Assembly (NCBI RefSeq): GCF_000328475.2
Contig: NC_026478.1
Coordinates: 1,302,001-1,366,000 of the forward strand
DNA: 64,000 nucleotides
Origin: Mycosarcoma maydis
Lineage: Eukaryota > Basidiomycota > Ustilaginomycetes > Ustilaginales
Reading direction: 5' to 3'
The translations under genes were made by a program, and so were the position numbers. The notes under the pieces were generated by a model. The model searched no databases, was not told the origin of the DNA, and worked only from the letters and a program-made list of their open reading frames with translations. Below are positions 19,037 to 29,013 of this stretch, one piece after another (position 1 is the first letter of the stretch; each line of letters starts with the position of its first letter).

Positions 19037-21856
19037 TCAAGTTCGACTGGCGCTGCTATCTGTCGAGCTTTCTCCGGCACGCGCGCTCGCGGACCTGGAC
19101 GCGGACCTGCCCGAAGCCGGACTGTGAGTTCTGAACGCGGACCCTGTGCTGGTCGCGCTGATGCGACTAATGGCGCTGCCCCTACTAACGCTTTCTGCGC
19201 TATTGAACGCGGCGCCGCCTCTATACCCCGTGCTGGAGCTGCTCGACCTCCTGGCACGCAGCGCCGAGGCGATGCTGGGAGAGCGACCCTTGATACTCGC
19301 CGTAATCGAGGGGCTCCTGTCGCGCACTCGCGCCGAGGTACCAGCGTTGGGCGCCAATACCGAAGCTGCCGCCGTACGCGTGCTGCTGGTGGATCGCCTC
19401 CTACCTCCGAGCGAAGCGACGATCCCACCACTCGACGATGTGCTAGGACTTCGACGACGCGTGCTGTCCAATCGCGTCGGGAGCTCGCCAATCTTTCCTT
19501 GGTGCCGGAAGTGCTCTCCTCCCATAACGTCCAGTGGAGCACTCGGAATCAACGCCCTTTCCTGCGCAGATAGATCCTGTAACGACATTCCGCACACGCA
19601 GAACAGCTGTGAATGTCCTTTGACCGCCGTCGATGTGTTAGCAGTGTTCGGTCCCGCGGTTGAATATCCACTCTGTGGCGCTGCCGAAGTGCTGCCGTTC
19701 GCAGTAGGCGTTGCTGAAGCCGAACCGTCGCTGTTCGGCGGATGATGACTGAAACTCGACAAATCGTACGGCATCTCCGCCCTCCTAGACGACGGATCTG
19801 GAGCCGCACTGTATGCCGGCAACGTCACGGCGTCGTACGCACAACAACACGATGGCACCAACACGGGCTGTCGCAAAGCAAACACTTTCAACCTGCGTTC
19901 CTTGGCTTCTTCTTCCGCCGTCTTGGCCTTGCTTCCCACCGGTTTCCGACTGTGCACAATCTCAACCACCATGACATGGCTAAATCGGATGCTCGCTTTA
20001 GAAGCTGCCACTGTCGACGCACGAATGTGGTTGTCATCCGGCATGCGTGCAATGCTCTGTACGGTCCAAGCGTCCTCTGTCCCGCAATTGCGAACAAAGC
20101 CATCGGTGCGTTTACCGTCCCCGTGAGTTCCGTCGTTATTTTTGGGCGGCACCCAGCCCTTTTCGAACAGCTTGTGACGCTGCACAGGCACGGTCTGCTT
20201 GCCTTTTCGTTTGGTGGTGAGTTCGATCGTAGTTTCGAGCGAGATGCGGACCATGTAGACGATAAGATCTTCGGGTGGGTTGGGCGAGTTGACGTCAATA
20301 TTGAACACACCACCGACAGAGATATTGTTGGACGTGCATGCGATCGAGACGAGGCCAACGGTGGGATGAAGATCGTTGTAAAGCACAGTCAAAGGTGTGG
20401 GACCGCTATCGGTTGAAGGATTGACCATGGGATAGAGATCGCGCCAGCACTCTACATTGGATTTGGCACGGCCCGCGCCTATGGCAGTCGCTTTGATGAT
20501 GTATCGAACCCGTCCAAAGGGAGACCGTTCGTAGGGAGGAGCATCGCAAGGGATGATAAATGCAAATTCGAAGCCGTGTACCCCTTTTTGCAGTTCTAGC
20601 CCATCTTGATTCGGCTCGGTTTCCCATCCTGCTTCACCCTCTGAGCCTGGCGTGACAACGATTCCACCTGAGGAGTCGGATGATTCGAGCGGCGGACGAT
20701 CGTTTGCACCTCGGCGTCCTCTTTCGCCCTCCTCATCCACTTGCACAAGGTCGCTTGACTGACCAGAGACACCGCGCGACAGTGGCGCGCGTGACTTACT
20801 GCGCGTCTTGCGCGAACCAAAGAAGCCAATCGACGAGCTCCTCGATTTACCCTTGCCTTTGTCTTCTTCGGCAGGCGATTGTGGCTGCAACCTGGATGTG
20901 CGAGAGCAAGCTTGCTCCACTGGCGTAGCGCTCGCACTTCTGCGCTCAGTCGCAGTAGCATGGACGGCTAGCGACCTGCGAAGGTGCGCAGCCAGTTCAT
21001 CGGTCTGTTCCGACGGTGGCGGTGGTTGTGCACGTTGTTCGGGTGGAGTTTGAGACGAGAAGCTGGGCCGTCGCGATCGTTGAGGCGTAGCAACTTGACT
21101 TGGTGGCAGACTATGGCTGACAACCTGCTGCTCATGTATTAATGCTGATTCGTTCTGACAAGCTTCTGAGATGGCGTAAGCATAGGTAGGCGGAGCGCGT
21201 GTAGAAGTACGACCACGCTCGGACGAGATGGGAGCGCTTGGTGACGACGCGCGACTGGCCGATCGACTGTTTGATGGCGAAGGGCTGTGACTGATTCTGC
21301 CCATGCCTGAAGCAATCTTGCGACCCCTGGAAACAGCGCGTGCCATTGATGCAGGGATGCTTCCTCCGGGACTTTGAGACCGCAGACCAAAAGCAGAGCC
21401 GGATCGGCCGGATCGATCTTGCGTCGCTGAGCTTCTGCCGCGTGGCGGCAGGTGGGATGAAGAAGGGAGGTGGAGAGCTGGGCCTGCCGATGCAGATCTG
21501 TGATTGAACGAGAGGCGTGAATGGTGATGGTTGGCGAGGTGCTTTTCCTTGTCGCTCTGGATGCCAATCTCGACGACCTTTTCGAGCACGGTGGAATCTT
21601 CCCAGCTGATCGGAGTGAGACCGGCAGATGGATCCAAGATGGCAATCGTCTGAACGGCCTTAAGTCGAACTCGAATTCCCGAAATGTGTCGAGTGGAAGG
21701 AACATAGACTTCTACCAGGCCACGGACGATTTCGTCGTTAGCCATCGGAGGCCTCTCGTGTGACTCTGGTAGAGGACGATCGGGTGGGTGCAAGAAAATG
21801 GCATTCTGGAGCAGGTGCAGCTTGAGCTCACAAGGTTGGAAGAAGGTCGAGAACAT
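19037..21856 (-). CDS. Alpha-arrestin (arrestin-related trafficking adaptor)
   Basis: The 939-residue protein starts MFSTFFQPCELKLHLLQNA. An arrestin N-domain begins at once (GLVEVYVPSTRHISGIRVRLKAVQ), is interrupted by roughly 300 residues of Ser/Arg/Pro-rich low complexity, and resumes near residue 420 (GVHGFEFAFIIPCDAPP then GRVRYIIKATAI). An arrestin C-like domain follows. Such proteins link nutrient transporters to the Rsp5 ubiquitin ligase for endocytosis. A PPTY motif near residue 222 and LPAY near 678 fit the PPxY/LPxY ligase-binding type. The last 250 residues are Ser/Arg/Ala-rich. The start ATG at 21856 is clear. Which transporter it serves cannot be told from sequence. Confidence 0.82.
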   Translation of the reverse strand: MFSTFFQPCELKLHLLQNAIFLHPPDRPLPESHERPPMANDEIVRGLVEVYVPSTRHISGIRVRLKAVQTIAILDPSAGLTPISWEDSTVLEKVVEIGIQSDKEKHLANHHHSRLSFNHRSASAGPALHLPSSSHLPPRGRSSATQDRSGRSGSAFGLRSQSPGGSIPASMARAVSRGRKIASGMGRISHSPSPSNSRSASRASSPSAPISSERGRTSTRAPPTYAYAISEACQNESALIHEQQVVSHSLPPSQVATPQRSRRPSFSSQTPPEQRAQPPPPSEQTDELAAHLRRSLAVHATATERRSASATPVEQACSRTSRLQPQSPAEEDKGKGKSRSSSIGFFGSRKTRSKSRAPLSRGVSGQSSDLVQVDEEGERGRRGANDRPPLESSDSSGGIVVTPGSEGEAGWETEPNQDGLELQKGVHGFEFAFIIPCDAPPYERSPFGRVRYIIKATAIGAGRAKSNVECWRDLYPMVNPSTDSGPTPLTVLYNDLHPTVGLVSIACTSNNISVGGVFNIDVNSPNPPEDLIVYMVRISLETTIELTTKRKGKQTVPVQRHKLFEKGWVPPKNNDGTHGDGKRTDGFVRNCGTEDAWTVQSIARMPDDNHIRASTVAASKASIRFSHVMVVEIVHSRKPVGSKAKTAEEEAKERRLKVFALRQPVLVPSCCCAYDAVTLPAYSAAPDPSSRRAEMPYDLSSFSHHPPNSDGSASATPTANGSTSAAPQSGYSTAGPNTANTSTAVKGHSQLFCVCGMSLQDLSAQERALIPSAPLDVMGGEHFRHQGKIGELPTRLDSTRRRSPSTSSSGGIVASLGGRRRSTSSTRTAAASVLAPNAGTSARVRDRSPSITASIKGRSPSIASALRARRSSSSSTGYRGGAAFNSAESVSRGSAISRISATSTGSAFRTHSPASGRSASRSASARAGESSTDSSASRT

Positions 21857-23504
21857 GGCGCAGCGTTTCTAGCGAGCGCTCGAACCTTTCGCGCAGCGTC
21901 GTTAGATTAGACTTGAGAGTTGTGTTGGTGTTCTGAACTCGTCGGAAGATCCGACAATGCGCGATAGACTCTCGCCCTCAACGATGATGAGGGGCCGTAG
22001 CAACTAAAGGCGCATGGGAAAGGATGGGAGATACAACGCTGAGGAGCTTCGTAGGTGCGCAAGTGGTAATAGGGAATGGGTGTAATCAGGTGTCAAGCTT
22101 CTGTCGTCGCTTTGATGCGTTAGTCGTGGCGTGAGAAGATGCCTTCCGCTACTTTAGTCGTCGTAAAGCAACACTTGCCGGTATGCTTCCGATCGCGAGA
22201 GCCCTTGGTTAAGAGAACAATTCGAGCGAAGGTGTCGGCTTTCAATGGCGACCCATACAGATGGTAGGAGGAGGAAATAAAAGTACAGGCACAGCCGCAA
22301 GAAAAGGAACCAACGAGACGGGGCAAAGCGTAGTAGCACCGTCCAAAATTCACGATAAGTTTGACCCTGATGAGTTCAAAGGTACGTGCACAAGCCTGAG
22401 TCGTGTGTATCTGAGTAAGTCCGATCAGTTACACGATTCTCACACTCACGTGGGGCTGGCTCGCGTCCCGCCAAAAAAAAAAGAATCCTAAAAACCCTGT
22501 TTTGGAAGTTTTGCGAATTTTGAGCTTTGCCTTCGCTGCTGCCACTGGTTCTCATCGATATTCTCAGGGTTCATTTCAGTGAGAGACTAAATTCCCGATG
22601 CAATCGTGAATCATGAATGTGAATGTAGTCTGGCAACTTGCCCTTCTGTTTGTCTTCTTTCGGTCTTCCCGAACTCACAGTTTTGTTCAAGTCCATACGT
22701 AGCGACCGTGGATGCACTCGCAAAAAAATAAATGGATGGATGTCCCCACAAAAAATTCAAAATCCCGTGTGGTGCGACGGCACGGTTGCCGAAGTTGCAC
22801 TCATCACTGGCATCGGCCAGAGCGACAGATTCATGGTGATCATGAACGGCCACCACTTGCGTGACAGCGATCAAGTACAAATCGTGTGAGTCACGAGTGT
22901 TGCATGAGTAAAATTCGTGATTCGTGATTTAGTATCTGCTTGCGATTATCAAGATCGGGAAATCGGTCTCCGCATGTGAATTTTGATCGCGATTGCGTAC
23001 CGAAGTCAAAACGAGACGTGATCTGCAACAGCCCCTAAACCAAGGAAAATGAGCTACCAAGCGTCAAACACTGCAGCTTAGAGTTGATGCTCTTAACACT
23101 CCGCTCTTACCATAACTAAACTTACCAAGCTTCACAAGCGTCATGCACACCGTTCGCTCCCTTTCTCACCAGCCCCTGAACGACTTCAACTTGCCTTATC
23201 TGGCCAAGTCGAAAAGACAGCGTCCGTCGCCTCGTTTCAAAAGCACCTAGCATCGAATATGTCTCTGTTCAGTTGCTGCTTGTTCCGGCAGTATGATGCT
23301 GACATCTTCGTTTCTTTCCCCCTGAGCGGTATCTAAAATCTTACCGGTGTGTTGCGCCACTGTCCGTAGCTGCTTTTCTCTATAAGACTGCATAGGCTTA
23401 TGAAGCGGCTAGTGCATAGTATGTGCAGCTGGGCGTTCGCACAAAGTGTTAGCTGTTGAAGCTGTCCAACTGATCTCGGCCTTATCGTTTATCTGCGTCT
23501 GAGA
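21857..23504. other. Divergent intergenic region, arrestin / DUF4203 gene
   Basis: This 1.65 kb spacer separates two divergent genes. It contains heptamers near 22602 and an array near 22913-22930. Short open frames (for example 22120-22353 minus) have no recognisable features. It should contain two promoters; I can name no specific site. Confidence 0.5.
22913..22930. repeat. Heptamer array (ATTCGTG x2)
   Basis: Two exact ATTCGTG units are followed by a partial third. A diverged unit of the sister form (GTGAGTCACGAGTG) lies just upstream near 22886. Confidence 0.7.
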
Positions 23505-25844
23505 ATGAGTCTTGACCTCCTTCCCTCATCACCCTCGCCTTCTGAGTATCACCTTCACTCTCAACCCACCTCTGCCTCTCGTTTCTGTCTCACGGCCGGC
23601 GTAGCATCATCGCCGTGCCCGTTCACGATCAGCATGGCCCCTCGACTCTCTGTTCCATCCGTCTTGCTCACGCTCAACATCCGAGACTCTGACCCCGACC
23701 ACACGTTTCAAGGCTACGATGCGGATAACATAGCGAATGCGCTTGTAGCTCACTCACAAAAGATGGCCGAGATAGCAGCCGAGATAGCAGCCGAGACTTC
23801 CGCCTCGTCCTCATCTTATCAAGGTCACGACTCTTCCGACATCTCAAAAGCCATTCAGAGCTATGTTATCACTCACCAGGATAGTCCCTGGTTGCACAAG
23901 TTCACACAGCCGTCCGAGCTTGCAACAGCCCATGCTCAGCCGCTGGTAGAGCTCTCACACAACACATTGGCAGTCACATCATCTTCGTCCACTGGAGTCA
24001 CCGGTGATGTTTCGCTCTCTCCTGTATTCTCGTTATCCACGTTGGTCCACGAACAATACTGGATGAGCATCTTGCTGTGCATCGTGTGGATCATCACTGG
24101 TCTAATTCTACTCTTTTTTGGCTGGGCATCTTTCTTCTGGGGCTCCAACTTGGGCAACAGTCCGAAGAGGCTTGATGAAAAGATCAGAAAAGCTAGCCGT
24201 CTCGGCCCGCTTTTCGCTGGTCCACCCCTCGCAGGAGGTGTAGGTGGAGTTGTTGTCGGCTTCCTCTTCTTGTCCTTCCTCACCACCGTCGTGACAGCGT
24301 CCATCTGCGTTGCCGAGAACAAGTCGGTCTCTTCCATCGCGTACTTTGTTATCTGGCTTCTGCCTGGTCTGCTGGGTGCCTTTCTCGCCGGTCACTGGCC
24401 ATTCTTCGCAAGAGCATGTACGGGCTTGCTCTGTGGAGCTTGTTTTACCCTCATCATCACTGCCATGTTCGGCATCCACACACTAATCATCCGCGCCATC
24501 ATCATCATCGTCTTTACCTGCCTCGTCACCGCACCCTTGCTCATTCCGAAACGAAACGTGATCCGTTTCCATCTTCTCAATATCTGCACCTCGATCATCG
24601 GCATGGTTACCTTTCTCGATGGTGTGGCGCTCTTCGCGCCACCCCGTGCGAGCTCCGACAGCTGGATCGATCTCTGGGTCCTGCTCTTCGCACTTGACAA
24701 CTCAACTTCCGAGTTAAGTGCCACAAGAAAATGGGGTTCAGGTGCGTTCAAGGGCTTGATCGCTGCCTCTGTCCTCGGCACCTTGATTGGATTTGCTTTT
24801 GAGTTCATCTTCCATAAGCATGCCGCCGAGGATCCGGACATGGAATGGAACAACTATCTCGGGTCTTTCACTCAACACCTTCAAGATTCGCCAGAGGATC
24901 GTGCGGGATCGTTTGAACCGGAGGCTACTATTTGGCAGAAGTTGGCACGCGCATTCACTCCTGCTTCGCGCCCTGCTGCGTATGGCAACGTTTCGGCCAC
25001 AGCAAAAGATGACCTCGAGAAGAGCCCTTTGACCGAGCTTCCCATTGCCAAGTCTAGAAGAAAGGCACGTCGAGCTCGCTCTGCCAGAAAAGGACCAGCG
25101 AAGTTCTCCGCTCTGGATAGAGTCGAGTCGGATTCAGAAACCGATTACGACAGTGATTTCAGCATTGGCAAGCTCAACCCACGTCCCATTTCCACCAAAA
25201 CTTTCGAGTCAAAACTAGATGCAGACGAGCTAGCAGATCAACTCAAACCTCTCGCCGCAAGTAATGATTCCAAATCCACAAATGTGCCAGGTTTACTTGC
25301 CAGACCACCCAGCTATCGAACCAACTCGAGCAAGAGCGGAAGCGGCTCTACTGGAAGCGGTATTAGCGGTACCACTGCCAATTCTGCTGATATCGCCGTG
25401 ACATCCTGTTTGTCAAGCAAAAGTGGTGATGGCGCTGTGGGGCTGATGATTTCGCCTCCACGTCCAGGTTTCGAACGTGCTACCACCATGTCTCCTCCCC
25501 CTCCTTTCCCCTCGAGTGGCGCGCCATCGCCGCTGGCTCCCAGCTTCCCAGCAACTCCAAGCCTCGTAAATGCTATCACGAGAATTCAAGCCGCGCAAGC
25601 CCAGGCCAGAGCTTGGTACCAATCGAACCAGCAACAGAACACTTCGGCCGACTCCAAGTCAACCAGTGTCGAACCCAAGCAAGAGAGCTCGACGTCCAAA
25701 GATGCCTCGCAAACTCAGTCAAAGTCGACGGATGGATCGACGAAAAGAACCAGCTCACCCTTGGCACCTGCGCTTGCGACGGAAGCAAATGCAACTTTCC
25801 AAGATTGGTGGGGAAAGGAGGTTAAGGGAGAGCCCAAGTCGTGA
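23505..25844 (+). CDS. Polytopic membrane protein with DUF4203/TMEM198-like region
   Basis: The 779-residue protein has a 180-residue N-terminal part rich in Ser/His, then about seven hydrophobic helices between residues 185 and 450. These include WMSILLCIVWIITGLILLFF, a Gly-rich helix GGVGGVVVGFLFLSFL, and LLGAFLAGHWPFFARACTG. This pattern resembles fungal DUF4203 (TMEM198-like) proteins, whose function is unknown. The C-terminal 320 residues are cytosolic-looking, Ser/Lys-rich and low complexity, with a dibasic cluster (AKSRRKARRARSARK). Start ATG 23505 gives the longest form. An internal ATG at 23634 (MAPRLSVPSVLLTL) would begin with a more signal-like hydrophobic stretch and is a credible alternative. 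Confidence 0.7.
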   Translation: MSLDLLPSSPSPSEYHLHSQPTSASRFCLTAGVASSPCPFTISMAPRLSVPSVLLTLNIRDSDPDHTFQGYDADNIANALVAHSQKMAEIAAEIAAETSASSSSYQGHDSSDISKAIQSYVITHQDSPWLHKFTQPSELATAHAQPLVELSHNTLAVTSSSSTGVTGDVSLSPVFSLSTLVHEQYWMSILLCIVWIITGLILLFFGWASFFWGSNLGNSPKRLDEKIRKASRLGPLFAGPPLAGGVGGVVVGFLFLSFLTTVVTASICVAENKSVSSIAYFVIWLLPGLLGAFLAGHWPFFARACTGLLCGACFTLIITAMFGIHTLIIRAIIIIVFTCLVTAPLLIPKRNVIRFHLLNICTSIIGMVTFLDGVALFAPPRASSDSWIDLWVLLFALDNSTSELSATRKWGSGAFKGLIAASVLGTLIGFAFEFIFHKHAAEDPDMEWNNYLGSFTQHLQDSPEDRAGSFEPEATIWQKLARAFTPASRPAAYGNVSATAKDDLEKSPLTELPIAKSRRKARRARSARKGPAKFSALDRVESDSETDYDSDFSIGKLNPRPISTKTFESKLDADELADQLKPLAASNDSKSTNVPGLLARPPSYRTNSSKSGSGSTGSGISGTTANSADIAVTSCLSSKSGDGAVGLMISPPRPGFERATTMSPPPPFPSSGAPSPLAPSFPATPSLVNAITRIQAAQAQARAWYQSNQQQNTSADSKSTSVEPKQESSTSKDASQTQSKSTDGSTKRTSSPLAPALATEANATFQDWWGKEVKGEPKS

Positions 25845-26359
25845 ATTAGCTGTACAGTGCTACATCTTGTTGAATGCAGGCTGGACAAGATGACTCGGTT
25901 GCGAAATCTGCTGCCTTCGAACCTGCATAGGTAGCTCGACCATCCGTTAAGGTCCTCTTGTCTAGCCTTCTCCACTAGCGCCACACTTGCCGATACCCCC
26001 TGTGTATGATATTATTTGAGTGCTGCTCTCAGTTCTGACCGTTTGTCGTCATGCATCAATGGACAATCATGAATTTACGCCTAGCTCTGCAGATGCTATG
26101 AGTCACACGTCACAGATCTTGCCAAGCGGCACGGCAAAAAACAAACGAAATAGCGACAGACATTCACGATTCGTTCTGTGCGCAAGCGCCCTCATGACTA
26201 CATAACGACAGCACTTAGTGTAGATGGTAACACATTTTGATGGGGAAGAGAAGGCCCTTCGAACGAGCCATTGAAAGGGCTGCAGACGCTACTGAGCAGA
26301 AGCAGTCTCAAATACCTGTCTTCTCAAGCGATCAGCCTGCGAGGGTGATGACTTCGTTC
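25845..26359. other. Convergent intergenic region
   Basis: About 515 bp lie between two converging genes. A heptamer pair occurs near 26158 (ATTCACG followed by ATTCGTT). No gene is evident. Confidence 0.5.
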
Positions 26360-27445
26360 TTAGTAGTCGTGGTGACTCCAGCCGCCTTCCTTGTGGCCAC
26401 CTCCATGACCGTGCTTGCTATGGCCGCCGTGTCCACCGTGCTTGCCATGTCCACCGTGCTTGCCATGTTCACCATGCTTGCTGTGACCATGCTCGGACTT
26501 CCCCTCATCGCCCTTGCCACCCTCGCCGTCTTTCTTGTCATCTCCCTTGCCTCCCTTGCCTCCACCCTTCTTGTCATCTCCCTTGCCTCCCTTGTCATCT
26601 CCTTTGCCTCCCTTGCCTCCTTCGTCGCCACCCTTCTTGTCATCTTTCTTGTCGTCTCCCTTGTCATCTCCCTTGCCTCCCTTGCCTCCACCCTTCTTGT
26701 CATCTCCCTTGCCTCCTTTGTCATCTCCCTTGCCTCCCTTGTCATCTCCTTTGCCTCCCTTGTCATCTCCTTTGCCTCCCTTGCCTCCTTCGTCGCCACC
26801 CTTCTTGTCATCTTTCTTGTCGTCTCCCTTGTCATCTCCCTTGCCTCCCTTGCCTCCACCCTTCTTGTCATCTCCCTTGCCTCCTTTGTCATCTCCCTTG
26901 CCTCCCTTGTCATCTCCTTTGCCTCCCTTGCCTCCTTCGTCGCCACCCTTCTTGTCATCTTTCTTGTCATCTCCCTTGCCTCCCTCGTCGCCACCCTTCT
27001 TGTCATCTTTCTTGTCATCTCCCTTGCCTCCCTCGTCGCCACCCTTCTTGTCATCTTTCTTGTCATCTCCCTTGCCTCCCTCGTCGCCACCCTTCTTGTC
27101 ATCTTTCTTGTCATCTCCCTTGCCTCCCTCGTCGCCACCCTTCTTGTCATCTTTCTTGTCATCTCCCTTGCCTCCCTTGTCATCTTTCTTATCATCTCCC
27201 TTGCCTCCCTTGTCATCTTTCTTATCATCTCCCTTGCCACCCTCGTCGTCACCCTTCTTATCATCACCCTTTCCCTTATCGTCGCTCCATTCTCCGCCAC
27301 GGCCGAAGAGTGAGACACCTTGGTAGAGACCTGAGTTTCGAGCTACCAGGCTGTTGCTTGAGGTAGCATCATTACCAGTGGGTGCGGCATAGGCGCTAAG
27401 CCCAGCGGCGAGTACAACGAATGGAACTAGAGACTGGAACTTCAT
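26360..27445 (-). CDS. Secreted Gly/Lys/Asp repeat protein with His-rich tail
   Basis: The 361-residue product starts MKFQSLVPFVVLAAGLSAYA, a clear signal peptide with cleavage probably after AYA. A short non-repetitive segment ends in LVARNSGLYQGVSLFGRGGEW. About 260 residues follow made almost only of Gly, Lys and Asp in the module GGKGDDKKDDKK with GGDE spacers. It ends with a His/Gly tail (SEHGHSKHGEHGKHGGHGK) and DY. There are no cysteines in the repeat. It may be a wall or matrix protein, a hydrophilic surface protein or an effector candidate; I recognise no family. The charge is alternating and the tail could bind metal ions, which is inference. ATG 27445 is preferred over the TTG-led extension. 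A TATA box lies 155 bp upstream. Confidence 0.85.
   Translation of the reverse strand: MKFQSLVPFVVLAAGLSAYAAPTGNDATSSNSLVARNSGLYQGVSLFGRGGEWSDDKGKGDDKKGDDEGGKGDDKKDDKGGKGDDKKDDKGGKGDDKKDDKKGGDEGGKGDDKKDDKKGGDEGGKGDDKKDDKKGGDEGGKGDDKKDDKKGGDEGGKGDDKKDDKKGGDEGGKGGKGDDKGGKGDDKGGKGDDKKGGGKGGKGDDKGDDKKDDKKGGDEGGKGGKGDDKGGKGDDKGGKGDDKGGKGDDKKGGGKGGKGDDKGDDKKDDKKGGDEGGKGGKGDDKGGKGDDKKGGGKGGKGDDKKDGEGGKGDEGKSEHGHSKHGEHGKHGGHGKHGGHGGHSKHGHGGGHKEGGWSHHDY
26516..27285 (-). repeat. Long in-frame tandem repeat array inside the secreted protein gene
   Basis: The plus strand shows CTTGTCATC, CTTGCCTCC and CTTCTTGTCATC blocks in nested tandem order. Near 26970-27165 a 48-bp unit (16 codons) repeats four to five times almost exactly. 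Further downstream a longer composite block repeats two to three times. All unit lengths are multiples of three, so several other frames on both strands also stay open here. Recombination-driven copy-number variation between strains is expected. Confidence 0.85.
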
Positions 27446-27519
27446 GTTGAGGAAAGTTCGGTAGACTTGGGATGATCGATCAAAGTGAGATCGGAACGAG
27501 AATGGCAAGAAGGACTTTG

Positions 27520-27537
27520 CGTGTGTGTGTGTGTGTG
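27520..27537. repeat. GT dinucleotide microsatellite in the leader of the secreted repeat protein
   Basis: About nine GT units lie 75-92 bp upstream of the start codon, between it and the TATA box. Length variation here could alter the leader. Confidence 0.7.
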
Positions 27538-27597
27538 AGGTGCTGAGCGATGGAGAGTGTGTTTGGCCTAGAATGGCTGAGACGGCTCTGGTCGTCC

Positions 27598-27603
27598 TTT
27601 ATA
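27598..27603 (-). promoter_or_regulatory. TATA box of the secreted repeat protein gene
   Basis: The minus strand reads GGATATAAAGG here, with TATAAA at 27603-27598, about 155 bp upstream of the ATG. It is a strong TATA match and fits a highly regulated or highly expressed secreted-protein gene. Confidence 0.55.
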
Positions 27604-29013
27604 TCCTTTTTTGAAGCTTCAGGAGGGTCGAAAACTGTAGATCAACCCTCTTCAAAAGGCGCAGAGTCTGGTGACAACATGACATTCTTTGATTTGACCA
27701 ACTAGCGCCGCTACTGTGACTCTGCACTGCTCGTCTTGCTCTCGTCTACGGGAGTGCAGAGATACCTCATCCTTATGGTGAAAGAATGTGGTTCGAACAG
27801 GATGGACAGGTTTGTGTCGGCGCTGTTGGTCACTTCCGTCGGAAGTCACACTGAAGCTGTGTCGTCGAATCGTCACCCCCCTGATGACCACCTGGTCATC
27901 TGACTCAGTTGCGTGCTTCGGTGCCTTTTCTTGAGAATCAGAGTGTTTGAGTCCGGTGCATGGGAGCTTCCCGAGGAAGTCAAGCAGGAATCACCATCAA
28001 GGTGTGAAAGTGCAGTGTTGGGAAGACGGGAAGGCCATCGTGAGGTAACAACAAGTTTCTCATGAGACAACATTCACGATTGGTAAGAAAATGAGAAGAC
28101 CAAAAAAGATCGGTGAGCTTTTGGTTTCTTTGGACACCTACAGAGACATCTCGCTTTCCGTCCTGTTGAATGTGCGCCACTGAAACAACATTGAAAGGCG
28201 GCTGTGGCGCCGTGGCGTTTCTCATCGGAGCACTCCGACGATTACTGGACGAATTTGAAGATCACACGGTCAGCCGAAGTGTTGTCGGACTTGCCGACCA
28301 AAGCCTCGAACCTGAGTCTGTGAAGAAGGATGAGCTTGACCTTTGGTAGAGAGGTTGGCTTGTCAACAAAAGAAAGGTCTTGACAGCTGCGCTATTGTTA
28401 CTTCACTCTAGGTTCGGCCACCGCTCACCTTTTGTGAGTCACGCACGCCCTGAAACGAGTCACTTGAGCAAGCTTTCCGATCCGATCGCGTCTGCGCTCT
28501 CTCATTCGTGATTAGCTTGGCTCGTGTGGTCACGAGACGCCGGCTTCTGTGATCAGGGAACTTGAACTTTCTCTCGTCTCCTTTGGCGTAGCCGAAGGCC
28601 TTCCCACACAAGATCGCGCCACTGACGGCTTTCGAAACTGACTGTGCTTGCAGGCCATAGTGCCTGGCTTTCCCCCAGCGAGCATACCACATTGAATGAC
28701 CTTCTTGGGACGACAACATCAGCGCATCGGCGCACCGCCATCACCGCCACAAAAACCATGGATGAGCAATCACGAAGATCTGAAGTTGGAATTATTGGGA
28801 TGCCATATTCGTGATTGTAAGGGTCAGGAATTCTAAAAATACAAACTTGAGAGAGACAGGAGACGCAGTGCTTTGTGTGTGTGTTGACTAGTCAAGAGCG
28901 GATGCGCACATGCTGCAACAGCAACTGGACTCGCTCTCGTTCAAGTCTTTTTGGAGGCAACACGCACAGCCATGCGACGAAGCCAGCCACAATGGCCAAA
29001 ATAGGGGATGCAA

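Larger units (their letters stand above)
27446..29013. other. Intergenic region upstream of the secreted repeat protein
   Basis: This 1.57 kb region holds the 5' leader with a GT dinucleotide run (27520-27537), the TATA box, and single heptamers near 28071, 28503 and 28806. A 103-codon minus-strand frame at 28408-28719 begins with ATG but shows no recognisable feature, so I do not call it. Confidence 0.5.

Noticed and set aside
26237..27326. Long open frames on the plus strand and a second minus-strand frame across the Gly/Lys/Asp repeat
   Set aside because: The repeat unit is a multiple of three and lacks stops in several frames, so all stay open by default. Only the minus frame with ATG 27445 has a signal peptide, a unique C-terminus and an upstream TATA box.
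28408..28719. 103-codon minus-strand ORF with ATG
   Set aside because: It has no signal peptide, domain or conserved look and lies among repeat units; evidence is too thin to call a gene.
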